Shown one piece after another: positions 27,110 to 39,158 of a stretch of DNA of 64,000 nt. The DNA is from Synchiropus splendidus (taxonomy: Eukaryota; Chordata; Actinopteri; Syngnathiformes; Callionymidae). Below the pieces are notes generated by a model that made no database searches, was not told where the DNA came from, and was given only the letters and a program-made list of their open reading frames with translations. Numbering within the stretch: position 1 is the stretch's first letter; every line of letters starts with the position of its first letter. The stretch is taken from the NCBI RefSeq assembly GCF_027744825.2, contig NC_071334.1, positions 27,915,937 through 27,979,936 on the forward strand. The letters run 5' to 3'. A program made the translations under genes and the position numbers.

Positions 27110-28889
27110 ATGCCTAACGCGAGTGAGCAGTCGCACTTTGGTGGCTCTCTGGGCCAGCAAGGGTCTGCTTGGATGAGAGACAAGAGTGAAGAAGATGGTG
27201 GCCGCTGTCACTATTGTGGCACCTTCGGAGGGAACGCGGTGCCGCTTATAAGGGGAACTCTTAAACGTCAACTCCATGACAAGAAAGACTCTGTCCGCCA
27301 TTTGTCTCTGGAAAGGGAGATTCAGGACACTCAGCAGCTGAGAAAGAGCCCGGCAGGTGATCCAAACATAGGTCTGTACCTCCAACGAGTGATGGCAGAC
27401 AGGAGCTCAGCACTGCCTCAGGATTACTACCACGCTGCAACTACGCTAACTGGCCGGCAGCCTCAGCAGCAACCATTTTATAGGGATAACCAGCACCAGC
27501 TCAGCAGATCAGCCTTGCCTTATGGTACGAGTGCTGAGGGTGTGAAGGCTATGTGGGATCAAGGACAAACACGGACCACACCCACCGTGCTGGCGTCTGT
27601 TTCTACACCTACAACAGTTCCTCCTCCCCCTCCACCGCCCCCACCTCCTCCACCACCTCCTCCCCCGTCTGTACAGGAGCTGAGCCGTTTGTACAGGGAA
27701 ACACTTGGATCTAAGTTGATCCAAGACGCCCAGCGTATTAGTGGTAGCTCTCCTACCTCTCTCTACGGGGGCCAGCCCCCTGGTATTTACACTGCTGAGC
27801 CACCATTTCACTCTGCTCACCAGGTGTTCAACAACATTGGTTGCTTGTCTCTGGACCCTCACCAACCGGCTACCACCACTTCTTTGGTGGACCCAGCATA
27901 TCAAGAAATGGACGGAGCACTTCAACGAGGTTATGGAGCCGTAGCCTCCCACAGGCTACCTTATGATCCAAACTATGATCCTAGTGCATCTTTGGTGGCT
28001 GCCACAGCTGGAATAGCACCTGTGCCTGCTCAACATCCAAGCGCTGCAGACCCCAAGAAGATGGTGGACCCTTCTTTCTTGGCCTTTTTGAGAGCTGAAG
28101 GCTTGGCTGAAAGTACCATCACTCTTTTGCTGCAAAATGGCTTTGACTGCACTGCCATGCTGGGGATGATGGAAGACCATGATGTTCGCTCTGTGGCCCC
28201 GAACCTGGCTCAGGCTCGTGTTCTTTCCCGTGTTGTGCTTGGTTGCAAAGCAAGTGGACCTGCAACACGTGCTCGATCGAACAGTTTTAGTCACCGTAAC
28301 GACCTCTACATGCAACCCCAGGCTTTAAGCATGGACCCTGGCTTATTGCAGCAACATCCCACCACAATCCAAACGGTGTCACCCAGAATGGGAGAGTTTC
28401 TTGGAAGGAGACCTAGCAGTGCCCCCTCTCAACACCTCCTGGAGACTGCCACTTATCCTGGAGCACGCCCTCTGGCAGCTGGACCATTCCCCGTAAGCCC
28501 CGGAGGATATAGCAGTGCCGTGACTCAGGCAAGACCCTTCTCAATGTACAACGCCCACACTGGCCTTGCCATGTCCGCTCTCAGCCAGCAGCCTCCACCG
28601 GCCCCAGGCACTCCTGGAGCAGCACCTAAAACATTTTCTGGGTCCTATTCTCCAATGGAGCTCATGAAAAGACCACCCAACCTACCTCCAACATCGCCGG
28701 TGACAGCACAGACCCCACTACACAGCCCGCAGCTTCTCAGAAAAGGGATGAATGCCGCACTCGACACCACGAATGTTCCCGTTTCTACTTCCACCAGTCT
28801 TCAAGCACAGAGCTTGAACACCAAGCTGGTGGGACGCCGCACTGGTCCACCAGTCATTGTCTCAACCATGACAACCGCACCTGATACAA
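27110..28889 (+). CDS. ctbp2: RIBEYE A-domain exon (593 residues, SAM-like domain inside)
   Basis: Alternative first coding exon of ctbp2 that makes RIBEYE, the core protein of synaptic ribbons, where its A domain drives ribbon assembly and its B domain (shared with CtBP2) faces outward and binds NAD(H). The frame is open from a stop at 27053. I chose the first ATG (27110), but its context is poor, and residues could come from an upstream exon. Layout: residues 1-165 are polar, with a C33-x2-C36 pair and Gln-rich parts. Sixteen prolines (171-186) run straight into a predicted helix (VQELSRLYRETLGSKLIQDA). A compact SAM-like block occupies about 318-380 (FLAFLRAEGLAESTITLLLQ... and D-x2-S-V-A-P). 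The rest to 593 is Ser/Pro/Thr-rich and probably disordered. The exon ends in ACA-A before GTAAAG, so codon 594 (AGT, Ser) is completed by exon 2. Reading past 28889 to the stop at 28940 is intron. Mammalian A domains are of similar size (about 565 residues). Confidence 0.92.
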
Positions 28890-31800
28890 GTAAAGCCAAA
28901 ACTCCCTTTCTATCTTTCTCAATTGTCTGTTTTGTTGTTTGATCAATAGCTTTACTTATTTCTTAAAGCTTTCAGAGTGAATGTTTGCTATTTGAAACGT
29001 GCATATAGTAGATGCAGATTTGCTTTCTAGTTGCTCTAAATCAGGTCGACATTTGCAATTTCTTTTCTGGCGTTTGGTGAACTAGACTTAATGGTGTAGT
29101 GGCATGTCTGACACGTTTGACAAGTTAAGCAGCTTTGCGCTTTGATTCCTTTTTCTGTTTTTAATTATGCAACTATTAATACATGTATTGCAGCAGGGTT
29201 GTGTCATTTCAGTTGGAGGAGGTGGTCTCACTCAGTTTAGATGTTCCCTACGAGTGAGCAATCTGGTTTTATGTAATTCATTAGTCAGAAACTGATTTCC
29301 AATTACTGAGGTGGAAAGTGTTTTTATATCTCCCATAACAATGTGAATCATACCTGCCCACAGTCAATATTAACTGGAATATCATCTTTTGTTTTTCTCA
29401 GACAGTATTTTCTGTCTTCATTTTGTCCTACATTATCTCCTGATCAGGTGCTTCATCGCTTCAAATCCACTTAGACTAATTGGATTGATGGTTGTGTGCA
29501 CTATAATACACAACTGTTTTCTCTCCTGTTTTTCGTTTCTTTGCTTTGTAGCTACAATTGGTTTACATATTATCAGCACAAGTAGGCAACCTGCATTGCT
29601 TTCTCTTCACACTGTGAGTTGGTAAAAATTGAAATATATTTTTGTCGCAGCTCAAGCTGAGAAGATAATTGAAAGAAGATTTGTAACACTGGCTGCCGCT
29701 TCCAGAAAATGGGCGAAATGATAGCTTCACGGTTGAAGAAAATCTGATCTATTAACATGTTGAAGGATTAATTCTGGCTTTTGTCAAGAACAGAATGATG
29801 GATTGGTAGTAATGCCTCATTAATGGACCACTGCTAACAACAACAAGATCAAACTTGTCACTTTTTCTCTGACACGTATCACGTTTCATCTTCTGCTCTG
29901 GGCAGATGATTATATTCCCCAAATGACCGCTTTCCATTATTATGCTTTATTTCTGACACGAGTTTGACACATTCTTTTTTCGTATTCTGTGGAAATATCC
30001 ACAGAGCACAAAAGAAGAGTGCTGTGTGAAAAGTGAAACAGCTTGTTGATACTGTATTAGACGCCACACATGCCCTACTTTATTCTGGAACTTCTTTGTG
30101 CGCCATTATTTGCTTTTGGCTTTGTTCTCCTGCAGTCATATTAATTTCAACACAATCAAACAACTCTCAGTCCACCCTCAATACCTGCTCTGCATAGTCT
30201 GTAAAATAAACTGAATCTTTGATGGAAAATGAGTACCATTGTATTACTGGCTTCATGCAAGTCAGGATGTACCTCGCCATTATCTCTATATCTTCTATAC
30301 ATCTGTGTACTTTAAGTCATGACTGTAGTGGGATTGCTTTCAATGCACTGGCATGAATGCGAAATTCTCTCCTCCTGGGAGCTTGGTCTGACCAGTGGAG
30401 GTGTTTCTTCGACGAAGCTGATAGGGAAGAAAGAAATCTTTGAACCAGACTTTAATGCAGTCACCTCTGATCTTGCCTCTCCCTTAATGGGTCTGTGGGA
30501 TGCTGAGTTCCACCCTAATGACATTTCATGGAGTGAAATCAGAGGTACAATGAAGAGAAGAGAGAGGAGTTGGAACGGAGGTGTTTATCGTTTTCTCGCC
30601 TTAAATGTGAAGTTTTGTCAACATCAAGTGACATTTCTTGCTCGTCTTCAGACTTTAATGAGATCCACTAATGTGTGATATTGTGAAGTGGAATAACGTA
30701 AGTGTAGAGACACATCAGGTGAAAATGTTATTCTGCTATGTTTTGTATTTGTCTCTGCAGTAACATTAGCTTCTTAAAGGCAAAGCACAACACGCAAACG
30801 GGAGGGATGTAAGCACAAAGAGTCACTTCAGCACATGCAATTAGTGCAGGTCATTAAAAGTACATTTTTGATTATTTTCTCTCACTTGTTTTTTTTTTAA
30901 TTATTATTACTGCAGTTGTATGATGCAGGATTCACTCCATTTCCCCCACTTTAGCCTTGCCTTGTCACACCTGTCCTCTTCATACACACCTTTATCACAT
31001 GCATGAGCACATTTGGTTGTCTTACTGTATTACTTTTGCCTGCTGTCTATTTATTATTTTCCATGTCTTTGCAAGTCAAATCACAGCCCTTGTGGAAAGG
31101 AATTTTGTTCAAAGGTTCTGAAATCTGGTAAACATGCTCACTTAGGAGTTTTCCAAAACCTTGACTGCAGGAAAAACTCTATGTTGCTTGGGCAACCTTA
31201 CACTCCTCTTGAGATCTTCCTTCTTGCACTGTATGTCTATTTGCTTGCAAGTGCATTATCTGTTTTTTAAGGTTTTCAAACAAGCCTTTTGCATTGGTTC
31301 CCCCAAATTTGGCTGGTGGCTGGCTTTCCCATCTTTTCCACATCCATTTAGCACATTGCGGATGCTTTAACACCCCTCGATTCTTGGCTCTTTGCCAGCA
31401 ATAGTCCGTCAATATGGCAGCAATTCTTTGAATTAAAGCGCTTGATTTTAAAGCGAGCACCAGGATTGAAAATGGTGTCACACGGACCTAAGTTTAAGGA
31501 TCTTTTAAGAAAGCGTAATGCGGATGGTTAATGAAGACATTTCTCCTCTTCACATTCGCCCTCTCTCTTCCTGAGCCGTACACATCTCAAATGATTGCTC
31601 CGCTTTTTTTTCCAAGTCTCTCTGAAGATCGTCCCCTTCTCTGCGGTGTTTTATGTTCAAACATGCATATTGATGAAAAGCTGACACATTATTCTTTTCT
31701 GCCCCCACTGAATAAATTGGGAGCTGCTCCGATACAAACCCGTGTTCTTTCATCGTCTCAGATGGCAAATTGTATATTTGCACATTATCATCAGGACGTT

Positions 31801-34119
31801 CACATTTCCATACGTTTGAATCTCCGCGTCAGGATTTCAAAAGGTCTATCAAAAGTGATAATGTGTCTTGAAATACATTGAACTGAGATGGGCTTTTCCC
31901 TTAATTTTTGTGACACTATTGCTCTATATTCAGTTGACGTGGGGGGGGAGTTTTTACATGGGTGCATGTAGGTGGATTGGGGTCTGGAAGGCAGTGGTTC
32001 ATTGTGCGTGTATGCTTGTGCTTAAATATACATGACTTGTGATCTGAGGCTCAAAGTGCTGTATTTTTGGAAGTATGAAAATTGCTGGATGAACAGATTT
32101 ATTTGTAGAATGTTTGCGTATTAAGGTGTTTGAATTCCCGTTTGTGCCCAGAATTCAGCTGTTTTGTGTTTTGGGGTAAGCAAGTCTATAAAAAGGTAAA
32201 AGAAATGGGCTTTTGTTAAGAATTATTGAAGCATCTTCAGAGTGAAAAATGACCCTGATTGAAGACGTGAAAACATAGTGCACTATTGATTGTTGCGTGT
32301 ACTGGGTTGTGTGAACAGTGCAGTCACTAGAAGAAGCTAGAGGGGGTTAAATATGTTGAAATGAAGGCACTAGCTAAAGGAATTCACACCTCATAGAACA
32401 CAGAGCTGTGTTGATGAAAGCGTTCACTCTGAAATTGTCTTTGACAAATGTATTTACACACGGGTGAACCAAGTCTATCTTGTTGATATTTGCCGTCATG
32501 AAAGCACAACAGCTTTTCCAGATCTTTCTCGTGTTGTACACACCGGTGTGGGAGGGCCCGGTTGGTGTACTTTTCTCCGCTGGGCATGGACTTGGTCGGC
32601 TAAAGCCGTAAGCAGTGTTAATAATGGCATTAAACGGTCGACTCCAGCTTAGTTGCAACAGTTCTCCTTCCAACCAAAGAAGGGAGAGAGTGCCGCATCC
32701 GTATTGGTCATGGAGTTGTCCATCAGTGGCGTCGCACAGAGCAGCACAGGTAACTCCAACATCACGTGAAGCCGAGTAGCCTCCTGCGCTAGTTTGGCCC
32801 GTAGCCCTGATCGTGTGCATGCGCTGAAGATTAACTGAGGTGGATTTTTGCCTGTCGTCCATAAATAGCGGCACGTGGTTCCCTTATGGAGATAATCCCT
32901 GGAATATCTTCAAGTGGGAATTAAGAAGGTGGTGGTGTGTTCAGGGGCGTGGCCTGCAGACTGGAGTTAGACCAGAAGTTGGCACGAGTCTCTCCCTTGA
33001 TGTATGTGAGCTTATTTCTGTCCTTCTCCGACAGGAATCACCAACACTTATGTAACCCTGCAGCACTGCTCCTCTGGGAATGTGAATGAGATTTTAATTT
33101 CCCTGTATGTTTGGAAGGACATTTAGGAGGATGCATGCCTAATGAGCTCTCAGATGTCCTTGGATAAAGAGTCTTCTTCAGGTGCCGCAGCGACACCCGT
33201 CATTGCTTGCTTATTGAGAAGCAAAACATTAAGAGTTTATTCAGTAGCTTTCTCATTTTGACACATCTGTTGTTTATGATGTGGGATTCTTTCTGCGCTA
33301 GACTTGATTTTGCCATGTTGTAATTTGTTTTTTGCTGTTGTGATTTCAGCAAACATGCAAATGTCATTGAAACTTTGTGGTAATATCAAGTCACTGTATT
33401 CGCATGTCGAACATGTATGCAGTTATGGATGAAGAATCAATGATTCATGTTAAGTAGGGGTTTTTCTGAGACACAAATCAGATTACAACGGTAAATATAG
33501 AATCCAAACACTGAACCATGACCCCTTTCCATCACATGAGTTAAAGCCTCTTTAGTGGAGGACAACAACGGGTGCTACAAACCAAGACTAAATGTCGAGG
33601 GTTTAAGTTGAATCACAAATGATTCTCATTTTGATTGTGTTTCTAATACATAGTCTCTGACTTTAAGTACCGGCCTTGGAGTAGGTGAAGGGGTATTAAA
33701 GTAGTCCAATCTTGTGTGGTGTGTTTGTGTGTTTTGCTACAGGCGTCACACATCAGTCATCTTCACTAATCCCCCTGACATGAATGAGATGAGACAGTTG
33801 GGCCTGTGTAACATCGGTCGACGTTTCCATTGGTGTACAGTTTGGTTATTTTTTACTTTGCTGCAGCCTCACCACTAGAAAGTTGCTGTTCTGAACTAGG
33901 TTTGAGGCAACTCTGGGTTTAGAGTGAGAATGCATGGATTTCCTCTGTATAACCGCAAGATATTGAATGTATAATCTGGCCTCATGAGGGGGATGTATTT
34001 CCTTTTAAACAAACACGCAATAAATTAAGCAACCACTAAAATGGACAGAAAGCCTGGCCTGCTTTAAGTTCTTAAGTTGTTTTTTTTTTGTGAGTTTATG
34101 AAGCAACACTAGTTGAGTC

Positions 34120-34640
34120 AGAAGAGAAAGGAAAAGAGAAAATAAATGTGAAATAAAATGTGCTGTTTAAAAAAAAACTGTAAAAGGGCAGATCACATGG
34201 GGAAAATGTATAACAAACTAATAAATCAGACACAATAAACAGAGTGTGAATGGAAATAGAAACAAACAAATACACCTACACATCGAGAACAGAAATGTTC
34301 CAAAAACAAATCTCACACAAAAGTACTTAGTACAAGTAAGTAAGTACTGTTGTTACAATTAGCTATTTGATAGGGCTAAACAGTACAAACGGTGACAGAT
34401 GACCAAAAAGTCAGACTCATCGCATTAAAAGAGCTGCACCAGAGATGACAAACAAAAGTCAATCAACAAAAAAACTGTCATCACATGATAAGTGGAAACG
34501 CAAAATATTGATTTTTAAAACCAAAAGAAAAAAAATACACGAAGAAAAAAGCATAGCAAAGTTAGATTGACCAGAAAAAACACAAGGTGAAAAACATTTG
34601 AAAAGTTCAAATCATAAATGATAATAATAAATGGCAGTAG
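34120..34640. repeat. A-rich, T-poor low-complexity tract
   Basis: For about 500 bases the plus strand is dominated by A, with words such as AAACAAAT, GAAAAAAAA and ACAAACAAAAG, and T is scarce. No repeat unit or transposon edge is obvious. It may be simple drift or the tail of an old retroposed copy. Confidence 0.5.
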
Positions 34641-35364
34641 GTCAGTAGCAACTGCATTTGAAGCCTGTCAAGAAGACTGTATTTCTCCCCGCTCTACTTT
34701 ATTGAATGATCTGCCTGCATGAGACGGACGGCCTCTTAAAATCTTATCTCCTCACCGTCCCTCTGTCATGTGTCTCCAGTTTCCAGAGAAACTGTTTAAA
34801 CTTACATGAAGTGTCTCTGCCTGGCTGCCGTGTTGTTTGTGTTTCCAAGGACACACGGCAGGAAAATATATACATTTTCCACTTCCACTATAAAAAGTCG
34901 GAAGAAAGCGATACAGAGCTTTGTCCTCCCCGACCAGGCTGGATAAGCTGTGGTGGATCTCTCCAACCAATCCGTTGTGGTCCACTCTAGGGTTAATGGT
35001 TTCTCAGAAGCAGCCTACTTAAGGAAGAGAGAAGGTGGAACAGCTGTTCTGCTCATGCTTGTGACACTTCAGTGTGCTTGTGTGGCTGCCGAGTTCTTGT
35101 TGTGTCTGGACTGGAGAGTTTTCGATCAGAAGTCTAGACCTTTTATTCTCTCTGTCCTTATGTAATTGCCCTCAAGTAGAGGTTACAGCTGACACTATAT
35201 GGACCACAATGGCATCTTATTTATATTTGTTATTAATTGTCTCAAGAAAATGTTTGCTGCTTTTATTCTACTAGAATCAAAGTTACAATCCAGTTCTTAT
35301 GTCCCAACTTGTCTTTGACTCTGCTTCTGTTTTGTTCACTTCTCTTCCTGTGGTCGCTCAAACG

Positions 35365-35389
35365 CACACACACACACACACACACACAC
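35365..35389. repeat. (CA)n microsatellite
   Basis: About 25 bases of uninterrupted CA dinucleotides inside the large ctbp2 intron. Confidence 0.9.
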
Positions 35390-37322
35390 TTTCATATGAT
35401 CTCCCCAATTATCCCTTGTCATTTCTGCACAACATTATTTCTCCGCGCAGCAGCTGGGCAGGAGATTGGTTTTATGCTCCACGGCTGCATCTGTTGATAT
35501 GGACAACTTCCTCTGCACACCTCCCTCACCTCCTTTTCTGTATCACTTCTAACTGCCTGACTGGTGGGCAGGTCACCCTGAATAATTCATCAGTGTGAAA
35601 ATGAAAAAGCTCACAGATATTGAATATCTGCTCTGGAGTGATGGCCAAACTGATGTTTATTTTACAGCTGAGAAAAGTTGATCACGTGACCCACTCATAC
35701 CTCACACATTGAATAACCCAACCACATGTATTAATAGATTTGTGTTATTCAAGTATTGATGATTTTGCGAAGGACACATTTTAAACCTATTACAGGCTAA
35801 TTTAAGTACTCCATGGAGATGGGAGCCCCTGGAAAGGTCCCCAGTCCAACCAGACAGCTGCTCAAACATGCACTCTCACAGGTGGACCAGGTGAGGCCAT
35901 TTTATTGTTAATGCTTGCGCCTCAAAATGAATAAACAGAATATATTAAAAAAGAAAACACCTTGTAACTAACTGCATTTCAATCATACGTGTTGCCCATA
36001 ATTCTGAAAGTTAATCACCACTTTACTTTACTTTAACTCAATATTTTAAAATATGATCATAAATATGCAATGAAATACCATATTTAAAGCATCTTCAATG
36101 TCATGACACTTTCTAATGTATTAAGAATGAATTGAAGTTACCTTTACCAGTAATAAGATTGTTTTTTTTTCTGACTTCTATTCCGTCATAATCTACTAAA
36201 ACTAAAAACCTTGGTCACCTTTCATTGTACAACCTAAGTGAGTTGACCACCTGTCAACATTTGCTTCTTTCTGAAAAAAAAAAAAACAAACACAAAATTC
36301 TGTCAACCTGTTCTGATGTCCTTGCATCCGCTCAGCTCTCCTTAAAGATGTGATTCTTCCTAAAACGAGTTTTCATTGCGGCCATCCAGATCGACCGGTT
36401 GTCATATTTCTCCCTCCCATGTGGCCGTCTGTGTTTCTCTATTGTCCTGCCGGCTCTTTTGTCCTGCGGTTTGATCCGTGGCCCGTGCTGCTAATCAATG
36501 CTACCGGTTGCCATCCATTGAACTGGGCGGCCAACAAGCTCAGCGGGGACTCTGCAAGCACGTCCCATGTGGAAGTATAGACAACTGGCGGGAGCGATGA
36601 AAGAGCTTCTTAAAGCTGTATGGCTGCTCCGTGTGAAGAATTGCAGCCTCTGCCATGAAGCATTGTGTTCAACGTTTGATCAACTGTAGTACAGTGTAGG
36701 TTATGAAAGTTTCAATCCTACACTAGTATTTAAAGATCTATTGTTGTCTTACTTTATTACTTTTAAGAAAGATTCATGTCCACCTGCCGACTGTTTGGTT
36801 TAAATAAACCCGCTGTGTATAATATTTAGTGTAGAATTGAGTCCCACATCTACTGTGACATTCAATATGATAAGACATGCCTCTCACGAGAGAAAACATG
36901 CTAAAAAAAAAAGCTATTTTTCTTATTCTGCTCAGCCCAGTTAATAGTTTATGTTGGATACGGTGAAACCCATCACCTGAGCTGGAAGTAAGCTGGCTGG
37001 TCCAGGTGTCATGTGGCTGCAGTTCACGGAGGAGCAGTGAGGAGTGGGCTCCTGATGCTGGAAGAAGTGTGAAATATCATCCCTCTGGTGCATAAGTAGG
37101 TGGGTTTGGGGGAGGTGGGTGTTGAAAATGACCATAACTCTGGAGCAAAGTGATCTTTAAATGGCTGTAAGTGGACACCTTTTAGTACGCGAGGGCCGAC
37201 TCCTGGTTGACAAGACCTTGCGACCCTGCTGTATTTAATGTAATGGAGCACAGCTGGGCCGCTGCCTGGATGGGTTAATAGCCATGTGACAGCTTAGGGA
37301 GGGAAAACCGGTTCGCCTCTCG

Positions 37323-37342
37323 GTGTGTGTGTGTGTGTGTGT
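37323..37342. repeat. (GT)n microsatellite
   Basis: Twenty bases of GT dinucleotides inside the large ctbp2 intron. Confidence 0.85.
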
Positions 37343-37645
37343 TTTACTTGCTCGTACAAGCAGGGGCCGCTCTTGGGAGGGTGCAACTCTGCTGCATCTC
37401 CAGTCCGCCTGCCAGGCCAGATGGCTCCTGTCATAGGGAGAGGCGGAGGACTGATGGAAGGAGATGGAAAGGAGGCGCTCTTAACGTTGCCAGAGTGGCC
37501 GGTCCCCAGAGCCACCACATCTGGAGGCCACCTGCAGCTGCTCCCCCCGCTTGAGTCGCCATCCACCCTCATTTCTTTTTGTCATTTTAACACTTTCACT
37601 GTGTGTTTGATTTCCCCGTGTTTTTGAGTGTGTCGCTGTTATTGA

Positions 37646-37677
37646 GAGGAGGTGGAGGAGGAGGAGGAGGAGGAGGG
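37646..37677. repeat. (GGA)n trinucleotide repeat
   Basis: About 32 bases of GGA/GAG triplets with one T interruption. The purine-only strand could form triplex or stacked-purine structure. Confidence 0.85.
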
Positions 37678-39093
37678 AATGATGGCATGGAAGTGTTTTA
37701 TTTTATCGCTGCACCAGAGAGCTGTTTTGCATTTTCTCCCAGAGTCAAATATCTTTCTAAGGCTTCTTCCACACTGCTGTCAAATCTGTTTACTTTGACA
37801 AGCGTGTTGCTATCAACAACATCTATACATCTATACCTTTGATAGTGGAGTTGTGTGTAGAACATACATTGACTAAACTGCTGGCTGAGTGGCATGGCAA
37901 GCAAAAAGTAGCCGATTCATTTACAAGATTCATCTTTCCTTAGCTATAGATGTTTCATGTGTGGTGGTCATTGCTTTTAAAACCTTTATTGTCAGAAGTG
38001 TCATTTAGTAATCAAAATGTGTAACTTTAACACATACCCTTGTTGCTTAGTGTCACACACTTTCTTGCATGTGTGTTGATGCTCTTGCTTAGTATGTAAC
38101 TCAGTTACAAACAAGACCATCCTAGCAAAGTACAAGAACCACGTGACCTCTTTATACGTAAGTAACTACTGAACAAAGTGGCCGATTCATTATCCAATGT
38201 GTGCAGTGCTTTTGTCGGTAACTGTCTGGCAGATGACTTGAATAACACTAACAGGTTAAAGATTTGATGTGGTGAAGGGTTTGTCAGAAAGGTGTAAGAA
38301 AGTACAGTACTTTGTTCATCATGATCAAGGTAATCCTAAAGTCTTTTTTGAGTACTACTTGGTACTGCCACACCTTCTCCATTCTTCACAATATTTCATT
38401 TTTTTTTAAGTATGTTTACTTCTGTAATGTATATCAATGTTTTCTGTTTGAAACTTGCTACTCTCCTTGGCATTCTATAAGATGTGGTGACCTATTCTTC
38501 TTGGTTAGAAGCCAAATCTCTTGACTGGTCAAACATTAACGTTGGAAATGCCCCTTAAAATGGAAAGCTACAGCCATTCATTGGTGGAGAGTAAATCCCT
38601 TTGCCTCCCCTTAAAATACATGCTCTCATTTGCATCCTCATGGTGTAATTTATCCCTCCTGTTCTGATTTCCTTTCCAAAATCTCTGTCGCTCATCTTTT
38701 CATTGCCGGTCCTCCTCGTTCCATAGGGATGGGAACGTGGGAGGGGACAAGGCAGAGAAAACAAAAGCGGAGAGCAGTGTTGACTCAGGGCTGTTATCTG
38801 GAATGCTGCTGAGCGGGCAGGGGCTCTGGTGTCTATCTGTGGGTGGGGGGTTATTTACCCTGGCGGCTGCTGCCGCCATGGCAGGTGCCTCTCAGTGGAT
38901 CAACCTGGGCCTCTTAGACAAATAGTCTCCTCCTGGCACCAACATCCAGTTGCAGACCTCAAATTTTAAGAAGTGGCGACAGTGTCAGTAGGATAGTTAA
39001 TGATTAAACTACCTAGCTTGTTTAGAGATATCAGGTGGATGGTGATGCTTTTACTTTTCTGTTTTATGAAGCAAAAGGTCCAGACTAAGTTGA

Positions 39094-39094
<1 letters not shown>

Positions 39095-39156
<62 letters not shown>
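39095..39156. repeat. (TA)31 microsatellite
   Basis: Sixty-two uninterrupted bases of TA dinucleotides, self-complementary and likely length-variable. Confidence 0.95.

Positions 39157-39158
<2 letters not shown>

Noticed and set aside
27509..27952. 147-codon minus-strand frame opposite the RIBEYE exon
   Set aside because: It is the antisense shadow of the proline-rich coding exon, full of Arg/Trp/Gly from reversed proline codons, with no recognisable protein.
28890..28942. Continuation of the RIBEYE frame to a stop at 28940
   Set aside because: The last codons are intronic. A good donor (A/GTAAAG) at 28890 restores the exact phase needed for exon 2.
32374..32874. 166-codon minus-strand frame in intron
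   Set aside because: No known motifs and no splice context, and an alternative frame in the same place is also open. I see no support for a gene.
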